Part shown: piece by piece, positions 6,663 to 14,076 of the stretch | How positions within the stretch are numbered: the stretch's first letter is position 1 | How the letters are laid out: each line of letters opens with the position of its first letter | Assembly: GCA_938041635.1 (NCBI GenBank) | Contig: CALIAD010000093.1 | Span: 1 to 17,794, forward strand | Direction of reading: 5' to 3' | From: an uncultured Atopobium sp. | GTDB lineage: Bacteria; Actinomycetota; Coriobacteriia; Coriobacteriales; Atopobiaceae | DNA: 17,794 nucleotides | Notes under the pieces: model-generated | Seen by the model: only the letters and a program-made list of their open reading frames with translations | Databases searched by the model: none | What the model was told of the DNA's origin: nothing | Program-made: the position numbers and the translations under genes

Positions 6663-7451
6663 ATGCCTATTACTCCAGCTCGTATGCCACTTTTTGATCA
6701 CCTGGGAGAACTCCGTCGCCGCGTGACCATTGTTGTGGTTTCGCTTTTTGTTACCGCAATCATTATTTATTTTGCAACACCTGCATTGATTGAGATTTTG
6801 ATTGACCCTATCAGGGAGTTTTTAACCGACGGTAAGCTTACGGTTATCTCGGTCCTTGGTGGATTTAGTATCAGGTTTAAGGTAGCTTTCTTTTTCTCGG
6901 TGATTATCTGCACACCTATTATCATCTGGGAGATTATGGCTTTCTTCTTGCCTGCGCTTAACGCTAAAGAGCGCAAGTGGGTTGTACCTACCGTAGCCGC
7001 TATGATTACCTTGTTCTTCTTAGGTATGCTGTTCTGCTACTTCATCATTTTGAACACTGCAATTGGTTGGATGATTGGCCAGTCGCAGGAGTTTGCAGGA
7101 ACTATTAATGAGGCAAGCGATTATCTCAACATTATTATGATGTTTGAGATTGGCTTTGGCGTTGCGTTCCAGCTTCCACTAGTTATCTTCTACCTGGCTA
7201 TTCTTCACCTTGTTCCTTACAAGGATATGCGTGAGCAGTGGCGCTATGTCTATGTTGGCCTGATGATTCTTTCTGCAGTAGTCACTCCTGACGCATCACC
7301 TGTCACCATGATTTTGATGTTTGCAGCTCTTATTCTGCTGTACGAAGTTGCTCTGGCCGTTGCTCGCTACGTCATTATTGCCCGTGATGGCAAAGCCGCT
7401 CTTAAGTGGAGCCGCGAGGACTACGAGCAGCATGAGCTAGACAAAATCTAA
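6663..7451 (+). CDS. tatC: Sec-independent translocase protein TatC
   Basis: TatC is the multispanning receptor for twin-arginine signal peptides. The 262-residue protein has six predicted membrane helices. It shows the cytoplasmic N-terminal signature FDHLGELRRR at 11-20 (E16 and R18-R20, equivalent to the E. coli HLIELRKR site), CTPIIIWEIMAFFLPALNAKERK with the conserved glutamate at E103, and FGVAFQLP at 165-172, where Q170 occupies the position of a functional Glu in E. coli. PYKDMREQWRYVYV at 185-198 is the last conserved loop. It lies 18 bases after the TatA/B gene and is surely co-transcribed. No good ribosome site precedes either the ATG at 6663 or the one at 6684, so translation may depend on coupling; 6663 is kept. 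Confidence 0.95.
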   Translation: MPITPARMPLFDHLGELRRRVTIVVVSLFVTAIIIYFATPALIEILIDPIREFLTDGKLTVISVLGGFSIRFKVAFFFSVIICTPIIIWEIMAFFLPALNAKERKWVVPTVAAMITLFFLGMLFCYFIILNTAIGWMIGQSQEFAGTINEASDYLNIIMMFEIGFGVAFQLPLVIFYLAILHLVPYKDMREQWRYVYVGLMILSAVVTPDASPVTMILMFAALILLYEVALAVARYVIIARDGKAALKWSREDYEQHELDKI

Positions 7452-7484
7452 TAGTTTCATTTTTACTTTGGAGAGTGTTGTTCT

Positions 7485-9998
7485 TTGATTCTAGTTGTTA
7501 CCGAGAAAAACGACGCAGCGCAGCAGATTGCTCGCCTTCTGTCTGAATCGGGTAAGCCTGAGACAGACAAGGTATACAACACTCCTGTTTATCGTTTTAG
7601 ACGTGGCGGAGAAGACCATGTCGCTATTGGTCTTCGTGGTCATATTCTGCAACCGGATTTTCCTTTGGCTCTCAAGTTTGACAAGGAAGAGGGCTGGTAT
7701 GGAGAAACTGCAGAAGGGGAACACCTTCCTGCAGATGTTCCAGATGGCCTTGAGCGTCCTCCTTATAAGGTTAAGCGCAAGCCTTTTATGGCAGATGGCG
7801 TTGACCTTAAGGGCTGGAAAATCCCCAGCTTGCCCTATTTGATTTGGGCTCCTGTAGATAAACAGCCTGCAGAAAAAGAAATTATTCGCGCCCTCAAGAA
7901 CCTTGCTAAGAAGGCAGAGTCTGTCATTATCGGCACAGACTTTGACCGCGAGGGAGAGCTTATTGGCTCTGATGCGCTGGCACAGGTTCTCTCGGTTAAT
8001 CCTAATCTGGCAGTATTTCGTGCACGCTACTCCGCCTTTACTAAGACAGAGATTGAGACTGCCTTCAATAACCTGGTGGATCTTGATTACAACTTGGCTG
8101 CAGCAGGTGAGTCCAGGCAGTATATCGACCTCATTTGGGGTGCTGTACTGACCCGTTACCTGACCACTGCACGCTTTGGAGGTCTGGGCAATACGCGCTC
8201 TGCTGGTCGTGTTCAGACTCCTACGCTGGCACTTGTTGTTGAGCGCGAGCGTGAGCGCTTGGCATTTAAGCCAGAAGATTATTGGGTTATTTCTGGTGTT
8301 GCTGCTCCAGAAGATGATGCGGATGCAACCTTTAAGATGGTTCATCAGACCGCAAGGTTCTGGGATCAAGCTGAAGCAGATGCAGCTTACGCAGTTGTTA
8401 AAGATCAGACGCAGGCAACGGTTGTCGAGATTGAGTCTCGTAGCAGAAAGCAGCAGCCACCAGCTCCGTTTAACACCACGTCGCTGCAGGCAGCTGCAGC
8501 TGCAGAGGGTATCTCGCCAGCTAGAACTATGCGTTTGGCAGAGTCTCTGTACATGGACGGCTTGATTTCATACCCTCGTGTTGATAACACGGTCTACCCA
8601 AGTTCGCTTGACTTGAAGGACTGTGTCCGTACGCTGTCTGCAGTTCCTCAGTATGCTCCTACCTGCAAAAAGCTTTTGGGTCAGTCAAAGCTTCATGCCA
8701 CTCGTGGTAAGCAGGAGTCTACTGACCACCCACCAATTTATCCAACAGCAGCTGCAAATCCAGATGCTTTGCAGCCTGCAGCTTGGAAGCTTTATAACTT
8801 GATTGCTCGAAGGTTCCTCGCAACCCTTATGGGTCCAGCTACTATGAGCGGCACTAAGATCACGCTTGATGTTGCTGGTCAGCCCTTTGTTGCAAATGGA
8901 ACCGTGCTGGCAGAGCCAGGCTTTAGAGAGATTTATCCCTTTGGCCTTAAGAAAGACGATCAGATTCCTGATGTCGGCGAGGGAGAGATTATCTCTATTC
9001 AGTCTTTGTCGCTTGACGCTAAGCAGACAGAGCCGCCTGCTCGCTATAGCCAGGGCAAGCTTATTCAAGAGATGGAGAAGCGAGGTCTTGGTACAAAGTC
9101 CACGCGTGCCTCCATTATTGATACGCTCTACCAGCGTAAATACCTCAAGAATGATCCTGTTGAGCCAAGTCAGCTTGGTATGGCAATTGTTGATGCGCTC
9201 TCGCAGTTTGCGCCACACATTACCTCGCCTGATATGACAGCAGAGCTTGAGTCCGATATGACAAGCGTTGCTGAGGGCAAAGACACGCGTGATGGCGTTG
9301 TTACACACTCAAGAACTCTGCTTGCAGGCATGATTGATACGCTTATTGACCACAAAGAAGACCTGTCTGAGGCCATTGCTGATGCAGTTACTGCTGACGC
9401 AAAGGTGGGAACTTGCCCTAAGTGCGGCAAAGACTTGGTTGCTAAGAGCTCTCTGAAGACTCGTGGAAGCTTTGTTGGCTGCATGGGTTGGCCAGACTGC
9501 GATGTTACCTATCCACTGCCTCAGGGACGCGTTGAGCCGCTTGAGGGAGAGGCTGGTGTCTGCCCAGAGTGCGGTGCTCCTCGCGTAAAGGTTCAGCCGT
9601 TTAGACAGCGTGCGTATGAGACTTGCATTAATCCTGCTTGTCCTACAAACGCAGAGCCAGATCTTATTGTGGGTGAGTGTCCAACCTGCAAGGCCAATGG
9701 CAAGCACGGGGACCTGGTGGCCCACAAGTCAGAGCGTACGGGCAAGCGTTTTATTCGCTGCACCAACTACGAGGAGTGCGAGACCAGCTATCCTCTGCCT
9801 GCTCGTGGAAAGCTCGAGAAGACCGATGAGGTCTGCCCAGATTGTGGCGCTCCTATGGTGGTTGTTACTACCCAGAGGGGTCCTTGGAAGCTCTGTCCAA
9901 ACTACGATTGCCCTGGTAAAGAAAAGAAAACTGCCTCGCGTAGAGGCGCTCGTAAGAGTACTAAGAGCACCAAATCCACCAAGGCAGCAAAAAAGTAA
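7485..9998 (+). CDS. topA: DNA topoisomerase I (type IA), archaeal-type, with four zinc fingers
   Basis: The enzyme relaxes negatively supercoiled DNA by single-strand cleavage and passage. It has 837 residues. The TOPRIM domain begins LVVTEKND (E7) and carries TDFDREGELIG at 151-161, giving the metal ligands D152, D154 and E158. The cleavage tyrosine is Y363 in GLISYPRVDNTVYP. Other family signatures are GESRQYIDLIWGAVLTR at 208-224, SAGRVQTPTLALVVERE at 239-255, and DHPPIYPT at 414-421. The wording of these motifs is that of archaeal-type TopA rather than the E. coli form. Four Cys4 zinc ribbons follow, beginning at C644, C693, C732 and C784, with a short Lys/Ser/Thr tail at 820-837. The start is TTG at 7485 with GGAGAG 9 bases upstream; the first residues match relatives exactly, which fixes the start. 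A strong terminator follows. Confidence 0.95.
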   Translation: MILVVTEKNDAAQQIARLLSESGKPETDKVYNTPVYRFRRGGEDHVAIGLRGHILQPDFPLALKFDKEEGWYGETAEGEHLPADVPDGLERPPYKVKRKPFMADGVDLKGWKIPSLPYLIWAPVDKQPAEKEIIRALKNLAKKAESVIIGTDFDREGELIGSDALAQVLSVNPNLAVFRARYSAFTKTEIETAFNNLVDLDYNLAAAGESRQYIDLIWGAVLTRYLTTARFGGLGNTRSAGRVQTPTLALVVERERERLAFKPEDYWVISGVAAPEDDADATFKMVHQTARFWDQAEADAAYAVVKDQTQATVVEIESRSRKQQPPAPFNTTSLQAAAAAEGISPARTMRLAESLYMDGLISYPRVDNTVYPSSLDLKDCVRTLSAVPQYAPTCKKLLGQSKLHATRGKQESTDHPPIYPTAAANPDALQPAAWKLYNLIARRFLATLMGPATMSGTKITLDVAGQPFVANGTVLAEPGFREIYPFGLKKDDQIPDVGEGEIISIQSLSLDAKQTEPPARYSQGKLIQEMEKRGLGTKSTRASIIDTLYQRKYLKNDPVEPSQLGMAIVDALSQFAPHITSPDMTAELESDMTSVAEGKDTRDGVVTHSRTLLAGMIDTLIDHKEDLSEAIADAVTADAKVGTCPKCGKDLVAKSSLKTRGSFVGCMGWPDCDVTYPLPQGRVEPLEGEAGVCPECGAPRVKVQPFRQRAYETCINPACPTNAEPDLIVGECPTCKANGKHGDLVAHKSERTGKRFIRCTNYEECETSYPLPARGKLEKTDEVCPDCGAPMVVVTTQRGPWKLCPNYDCPGKEKKTASRRGARKSTKSTKSTKAAKK

Positions 9999-10005
9999 AC
10001 GTATG

Positions 10006-10032
10006 ACGGTGCATCGAGAGGTGCACCGTTTT
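10006..10032 (+). terminator. Intrinsic terminator of topA
   Basis: ACGGTGCATC pairs with GGTGCACCGT (one T-G wobble) around a GAGA tetraloop, followed by TTTT. It starts 8 bases after the topA stop. The remaining bases to the tmk start (10033-10186) hold no gene that I can support. Confidence 0.85.
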
Positions 10033-10097
10033 CGGAAGAACGAGCGTCCCTCTCCAACGCCCGCTCCATACGTATTTTTACCCATTTTTGAGCACCT

Positions 10098-10128
10098 TTC
10101 ATGTGGAAATGCGCAAAACCTTTAGAAT
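10098..10128 (+). promoter_or_regulatory. Candidate promoter for the tmk-holB-ricT-queD operon
   Basis: TAGAAT (10123-10128) matches the -10 consensus at 5 of 6 bases, 58 bases before the tmk ATG. The -35 is poor: TTCATG at 10098-10103 with a 19-base spacer is the best available. A promoter is expected here because the topA terminator lies just upstream. Confidence 0.35.
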
Positions 10129-10186
10129 ATTCATGGCGAGAAACACAATCTGCCTGTATCGTGAGATAGTTAAGAGGGAGGGAAGC

Positions 10187-10846
10187 ATGAACAAAGACGC
10201 ACGTACATCTCAAGGCTTGTTTATCACGCTTGAAGGCGTTGATGGCTGTGGCAAGTCAACACAAGCTTCTCTTCTGCGAGAAGACCTTGAAGCTCTTGGC
10301 TTTGATGTGGTCTTTGTTCGTGAGCCTGGCGGCACTGCTATTTCTGAGCAGATTAGAGGCATGGTACTTAATCCAGAAAACGGCATGATGTGCGATGAGT
10401 GTGAGCTGTTGCTCTATGAAGCAAGTCGTGCTCAGCTGGTAGGAGAGGTTATTCGACCAGCTCTAGCTGCGGGCAAAGTCGTCTTGTGTGATCGCTTCTA
10501 TGACTCCACCTTTGCCTATCAAGCAGCTGGTCGCGGTCTTGATACAGACCTCGTGCACCGTGCAAATCGCTTGGGAAGCTGTGGGGTTTCTCCTGATAGA
10601 ACCCTTGTCTTTATGCTTGAACCAACGGTTGCTCATGCGCGTGCTACGCAAAATGACGCCGATAGACTAGAAGCAGAAGGTGTTGCCTTCCAGGAGCGAG
10701 TTTTTGCTGGTTATAAGCAACTTCTGCAAAATGAGCCAGAGCGTGTAAAAGCTGTAGATGCAGATGGCACAATTGATGAGGTTCGCGCTCGTACTCGTCA
10801 GCTGTTAGCAGATCTTATTCCTGGTATTTGTGAGCTTGGTGAGTGA
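10187..10846 (+). CDS. tmk: Thymidylate kinase
   Basis: This enzyme phosphorylates dTMP to dTDP with ATP, an essential step to dTTP. It has 219 residues. The P-loop is EGVDGCGKSTQ at 16-26; the substrate-binding VREPGGT is at 45-51 and the CDRFYDSTFAYQ motif at 101-112 (D102-R103), with AGRGLD just after. The LID region at about 151-165 carries Arg and Asp residues (RATQNDADRLE). The start is the ATG at 10187, with AGGGAGGGAAG directly before it and the family-typical LFITLEG ten residues in. A frame open further upstream lacks support. The gene opens a replication/RNA-maintenance operon; holB follows after 7 bases. Confidence 0.96.
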   Translation: MNKDARTSQGLFITLEGVDGCGKSTQASLLREDLEALGFDVVFVREPGGTAISEQIRGMVLNPENGMMCDECELLLYEASRAQLVGEVIRPALAAGKVVLCDRFYDSTFAYQAAGRGLDTDLVHRANRLGSCGVSPDRTLVFMLEPTVAHARATQNDADRLEAEGVAFQERVFAGYKQLLQNEPERVKAVDADGTIDEVRARTRQLLADLIPGICELGE

Positions 10847-10853
10847 CGCGTTT

Positions 10854-12023
10854 ATGACTCAAGAGAGCACACATACTACTCAAAACACCTATCCACTTCC
10901 TCAGGCACTTACCCGTCTTCAGGATCAACCTCAAGTTCAAAATCTGCTTGCACGCGCACTTCATGAGCACAAGCTTGGCCACGCCTATCTGTTTGTAGGA
11001 GCTCCTGGCTCTGGTAAAGGTCTTGCAGCCAAAGCTCTGGCGCAGTGTGTTCTCTGTGCTCAGGGCGGTGACGCTGCCTGTGACGACTGCATTCGTATTT
11101 CTCGCGGTACTCACCCTGACGTTCACGTACTTACTCCAGCTTCCGCAAATGGCTACCTCATTGAGCAGATTCGTCAGCTCATCGCTGATGTTAGTCTGGC
11201 GCCTATGCGCTCAACCCATAAGATTTATGTGATTGACCGCGCTGATTTGCTCAGAGAAAATTCTGCAAATGCACTGCTCAAAACTATTGAAGAGCCACCT
11301 GCAGACACCATCTTTATTCTGTCTGCACGTTCTTCTTCTGCGGTGCTTCCCACCATTGTTTCTCGTTGTCAGGTAGTTGCGTTTAGAACACTCACTGACG
11401 CTGCTGCTAAAGCCGCTATTATGCGAGAGATTTCCGCCACAGAGCAGGAAGCTCGTATTGCGCTTGCAGCAACAGGAACTCCTGGTAGAGCTGTGGAGTT
11501 TTTGCAGTCTTCTACGCGAAAAAACATTCGCAGACAGCTCATTGATGTATTTGGCAATCTGCTCAGAAATGACTCGTGGGATGTACTCACTTCCGCAAAA
11601 GAGCTGATAGAAGCTGCAAAAATCCCTCTAGGGGATGTAAGGCGAGCTCAAGAAGAGGCCCTCGCTCAAAATGAAGACTTTCTTACCAGCGCTGCGTTAA
11701 AGCAGGTTGAGGCAGCAAATAAGCGAGAACTCACAGCGCGCGAGCGTTCGGGTATCATAGAAATGTTGGCAATTCTGGAATCGCTTCTTCGCGACGTACT
11801 TTTATGTTGCGAAGCGGTTGATGAAGAGATAGTAAATACGGATGCAGCAGGCATTATTGACCGCGTTGCATCTCAAACTCATACCCAGGGTGTTTTGGGG
11901 GCTCTTGCTGCGGTGCAAGAGGCTCAATACAACCTGGATCGCTCTGTTTCTCCCCAGCTAACCCTTGAGGTTATGCTGCTGCATATCAAGGAGGCACTTA
12001 CATGCCCACCGTTGTCCCGGTGA
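10854..12023 (+). CDS. holB: DNA polymerase III delta-prime subunit
   Basis: This clamp-loader AAA+ subunit helps load the beta sliding clamp onto primed DNA. It has 389 residues from the ATG at 10854. Signatures are LGHAYLFVGAPGSGKG at 41-56 (an apparently complete Walker A), a zinc-binding set C65, C68, C76, C79, a Walker B-like IYVIDRADLL at 124-133, ENSANALLKTIEEPP at 135-149, and the SRC motif at 170-172. The C-terminal part after about residue 210 is the helical collar domain. An alternative GTG at 10830 would overlap the end of tmk and add eight unconserved residues; neither start has a strong ribosome site, though GGTGAG lies 10 bases before the ATG. The gene overlaps ricT by 22 bases. 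Confidence 0.93.
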   Translation: MTQESTHTTQNTYPLPQALTRLQDQPQVQNLLARALHEHKLGHAYLFVGAPGSGKGLAAKALAQCVLCAQGGDAACDDCIRISRGTHPDVHVLTPASANGYLIEQIRQLIADVSLAPMRSTHKIYVIDRADLLRENSANALLKTIEEPPADTIFILSARSSSAVLPTIVSRCQVVAFRTLTDAAAKAAIMREISATEQEARIALAATGTPGRAVEFLQSSTRKNIRRQLIDVFGNLLRNDSWDVLTSAKELIEAAKIPLGDVRRAQEEALAQNEDFLTSAALKQVEAANKRELTARERSGIIEMLAILESLLRDVLLCCEAVDEEIVNTDAAGIIDRVASQTHTQGVLGALAAVQEAQYNLDRSVSPQLTLEVMLLHIKEALTCPPLSR

Positions 12024-13555
12024 AATTTGAATACGCCGCGCGCGACCTTTGGTTTGATCCAAAGGAGTCCGGCGTTCTTGAAGGTGACCACGTTATCTGC
12101 CAGACCGAGCGCGGTCTAGAGATTGGTCTTGCTGTAGCTGATCCTCGTGAGATTTCTCAGGAGGAGTTTGAGTACAAGACAAACAAAGCCGAGCTCAAAG
12201 ACGTTGTTCGTGTAGCAACTGACGAGGACCTATCTCGCGCAGAAGAGCTTGCCGCTAAGGGCGAGGCTGCGCTTCCTGTGTTCAGGAAGTTTGCTGTTCA
12301 AGAAGAACTTGAAATGAAGCCAATTGGCGTCGAGTACCTTTTTGATGGCGAGAAGGTCGTGTGTTACTTCTCGGCTGATGACCGTGTGGACTTTAGACAG
12401 CTTGTTCGCGAGCTTTCTCATGAGCTTCACGAGCGCATTGACATGCGTCAGATTGGCGTCAGGGAAGAAGCAGCGGTTATTGGTGGCTACGGTCATTGTG
12501 GACAAGAGCTCTGCTGTAGAAGGTTTGGCCTCTCTTTTGAGCCAGTTTCTATCCGCATGGCAAAAGAGCAGGATTTGCCTCTGAACTCAACTAAGATTTC
12601 TGGTGCGTGTGGCCGCTTAATGTGCTGCTTGCGCTATGAGTTTGAAGCCTATCGTGACTTTAAGAACCGTGCTCCAAAGCGCAATGCTGTCATTGAAACT
12701 CCTCTAGGCATGGCAAAAATTGTTGAGTACAACACGCCAAAAGAGGAGATTGCGCTTCGTCTTGAGAGTGGCAAGGTGGTACGTATTCCTCTTGCTGACA
12801 TGGACACATCTCCTGCGGCTCAGCAGAAGTCGGAAGACCTTGGCTGTTCTTGCAGGCCAGACAGCGTTTCTCGCGCTGCACTTGAGCGCCTTGAATCTGT
12901 TGAGGTTCAGATGGCGCTGGCAGAACTTGATAGGGCAAACGGTCTGATTGTTGATGAAGAGCCAGAGATTAACCCTGATCTCTTTGTCACAGAGACTCCA
13001 AGGCGCAAGCGTGAACGCTTTGAGCAGAACTCTGCAAATAAGCAGGAAAACGTCAAGAATTCCGGTGCAAGAAATGCCCGAGAAGAGCAAGGCGCTCAAA
13101 GTTCTTCTCGCACCCGTCGTGTAAGAACTTCAAAGAATGCTCAGGTCAACCCTGGTTCCAGTACTTTTGATGCTGCAACAGATACGCTTCGTCGTACCCG
13201 CCGCCGTCATCACGCAACAGAAGAGGGCACTGCAAATACTCAGGCTCCTCAAAAGAATGAGCAGGGTACAGCTCCTGCGCAGAAGCAGCCTCAGGGTAAG
13301 CGTTTTAGAAGGACAGATGCTCCTCAGGCACAACAGAAAGCTGATGAGGCACAGGCACCAGTTCGTGCAAAGAGGACTCGTCGTCCAGGCGATAGGGCGG
13401 GCATGAAGACCCAGAACGCCCCACAGAGTGCTTCTGGTTCTAACGGTGCATCTAATGCTGCATCTAGAGACGCTCAGCCACAAAACACTGCACGTCGTAG
13501 ACATAGAAGAGCTGGACGCGATGATCGCGGTCGCGGCTCGAAGGACAACGAGTAA
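12002..13555 (+). CDS. ricT: PSP1-domain protein RicT (YaaT) with long basic tail
   Basis: In Bacillus, RicT belongs to a RicA-RicF-RicT complex carrying Fe-S clusters that affects RNA maturation, tRNA modification and development. Residues 1-275 match the family: VVPVKFEYAARDLWF at 4-18, then GGYGHCGQELCCRRFG at 161-176 and ISGACGRLMCCLRYE at 199-213. The latter two supply C166, C171, C172, C203, C208 and C209, expected as Fe-S ligands; C282 and C284 follow. From about 335 to 517 the protein is a low-complexity tail rich in Arg, Ala, Gln, Asn and Ser with RRTRRRHH and ARRRHRRAGR clusters, absent from the roughly 275-residue Bacillus protein. AAGGAGG 6 bases before the ATG fixes the start inside the end of holB. 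The stop overlaps the queD start by one base. RicA and RicF genes are not seen here. Confidence 0.9.
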   Translation: MPTVVPVKFEYAARDLWFDPKESGVLEGDHVICQTERGLEIGLAVADPREISQEEFEYKTNKAELKDVVRVATDEDLSRAEELAAKGEAALPVFRKFAVQEELEMKPIGVEYLFDGEKVVCYFSADDRVDFRQLVRELSHELHERIDMRQIGVREEAAVIGGYGHCGQELCCRRFGLSFEPVSIRMAKEQDLPLNSTKISGACGRLMCCLRYEFEAYRDFKNRAPKRNAVIETPLGMAKIVEYNTPKEEIALRLESGKVVRIPLADMDTSPAAQQKSEDLGCSCRPDSVSRAALERLESVEVQMALAELDRANGLIVDEEPEINPDLFVTETPRRKRERFEQNSANKQENVKNSGARNAREEQGAQSSSRTRRVRTSKNAQVNPGSSTFDAATDTLRRTRRRHHATEEGTANTQAPQKNEQGTAPAQKQPQGKRFRRTDAPQAQQKADEAQAPVRAKRTRRPGDRAGMKTQNAPQSASGSNGASNAASRDAQPQNTARRRHRRAGRDDRGRGSKDNE

Positions 13556-13983
13556 TGTATACGCTTAAGACTGAATATGCCTTTGACTCAGCGCATTTTC
13601 TTACCAACTACTACGGCAAGTGTGAGAATCTGCATGGCCATCGCTGGCATGTGACTGCCTGCATTTCAACTGCAGAGCTTGGTGAGTCTGGTACAGAAAA
13701 AGATATGGTTATGGACTTTGGCGTCTTTAAGCGCAAGGTCCGTGCGCTGTGCGATTCCCTTGATCATACGTTTTTGATTGAGGAGGGTTCTCTTTCTGAA
13801 AAGACACTGAGTTGTCTCAACGAAGAGGGTTTCTCGCTCACTATTCTGCCTTTTAGAACAACAGCAGAAAATCTGGCTAAGTATCTCTTTGAGCAACTTG
13901 AGGCAGAAGATTTGCCCGTCTCTTCCGTTGAGGTTGATGAGACCCCTAACAATTGCGCCATATATTCAAAAAATATGAAGTAA
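13555..13983 (+). CDS. queD: 6-carboxytetrahydropterin synthase QueD / PTPS family
   Basis: QueD converts dihydroneopterin triphosphate to 6-carboxytetrahydropterin in the pathway to queuosine, the modified base at the tRNA wobble position. It has 142 residues. Zinc ligands are H14 (FDSAHFL), H27 and H29 (ENLHGHRWH). The catalytic Cys is C23 in GKCENLHGH. The D70-H71 pair is in SLDHTFL, and E105 in TTAENLA and E129 in VDET complete the set. These features fit QueD rather than eukaryotic PTPS, although close paralogues with other pterin products cannot be separated by eye. The ATG overlaps the ricT stop (TAATG), so translation is coupled. No queC, queE or queF is present in the window. Confidence 0.88.
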   Translation: MYTLKTEYAFDSAHFLTNYYGKCENLHGHRWHVTACISTAELGESGTEKDMVMDFGVFKRKVRALCDSLDHTFLIEEGSLSEKTLSCLNEEGFSLTILPFRTTAENLAKYLFEQLEAEDLPVSSVEVDETPNNCAIYSKNMK

Positions 13984-14028
13984 CCTGTTGTTTTTTAAAG
14001 CTTGTGCGAGCAACGTAACCTCGATGGG

Positions 14029-14048
14029 TATACTCTACGTATGTAGAG
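14029..14048 (+). promoter_or_regulatory. Candidate -10 box with overlapping inverted repeat before the GH5-like gene
   Basis: TATACT (14029-14034) is a good -10 box; the best -35, TTGTGC at 14002-14007, is too far (21-base spacer). Overlapping the -10 and the expected start point is CTCTAC-GTAT-GTAGAG (14033-14048). A longer alternative pairing is AACCTC (14017-14022) with GAGGTT (14046-14051). The arrangement resembles an operator placed at the transcription start, or a 5' stem in the leader. Confidence 0.4.
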
Positions 14049-14076
14049 GTTTTATCTTTTGGCGAGGTGGAATTTC

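Noticed and set aside
6180..6701. A 173-codon Ser/Leu-rich antisense frame over the TatA/B tail
   Set aside because: The composition is the complement of the Ala/Glu-rich tail codons; it has no independent evidence.
7491..8369. A 292-codon open frame antisense to the 5' part of topA
   Set aside because: The topA motifs are continuous on the plus strand; the antisense product has biased, non-protein-like composition.
9918..9995. Short Lys/Ser/Thr repeats at the topA 3' end as a separate repeat element
   Set aside because: They are simple codon-level repetition in a basic protein tail, common in topoisomerases, with no extension outside the gene.
10088..10186. Longer thymidylate kinase starting at 10088
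   Set aside because: The extension crosses the probable promoter and lies upstream of an excellent ribosome site at the ATG at 10187; the kinase fold begins after that ATG.
13984..14076. preQ1 riboswitch linked to queD
   Set aside because: queD is coupled directly to ricT with no leader, and the gap after it lacks a preQ1 aptamer-like pseudoknot and faces the GH5-like gene.
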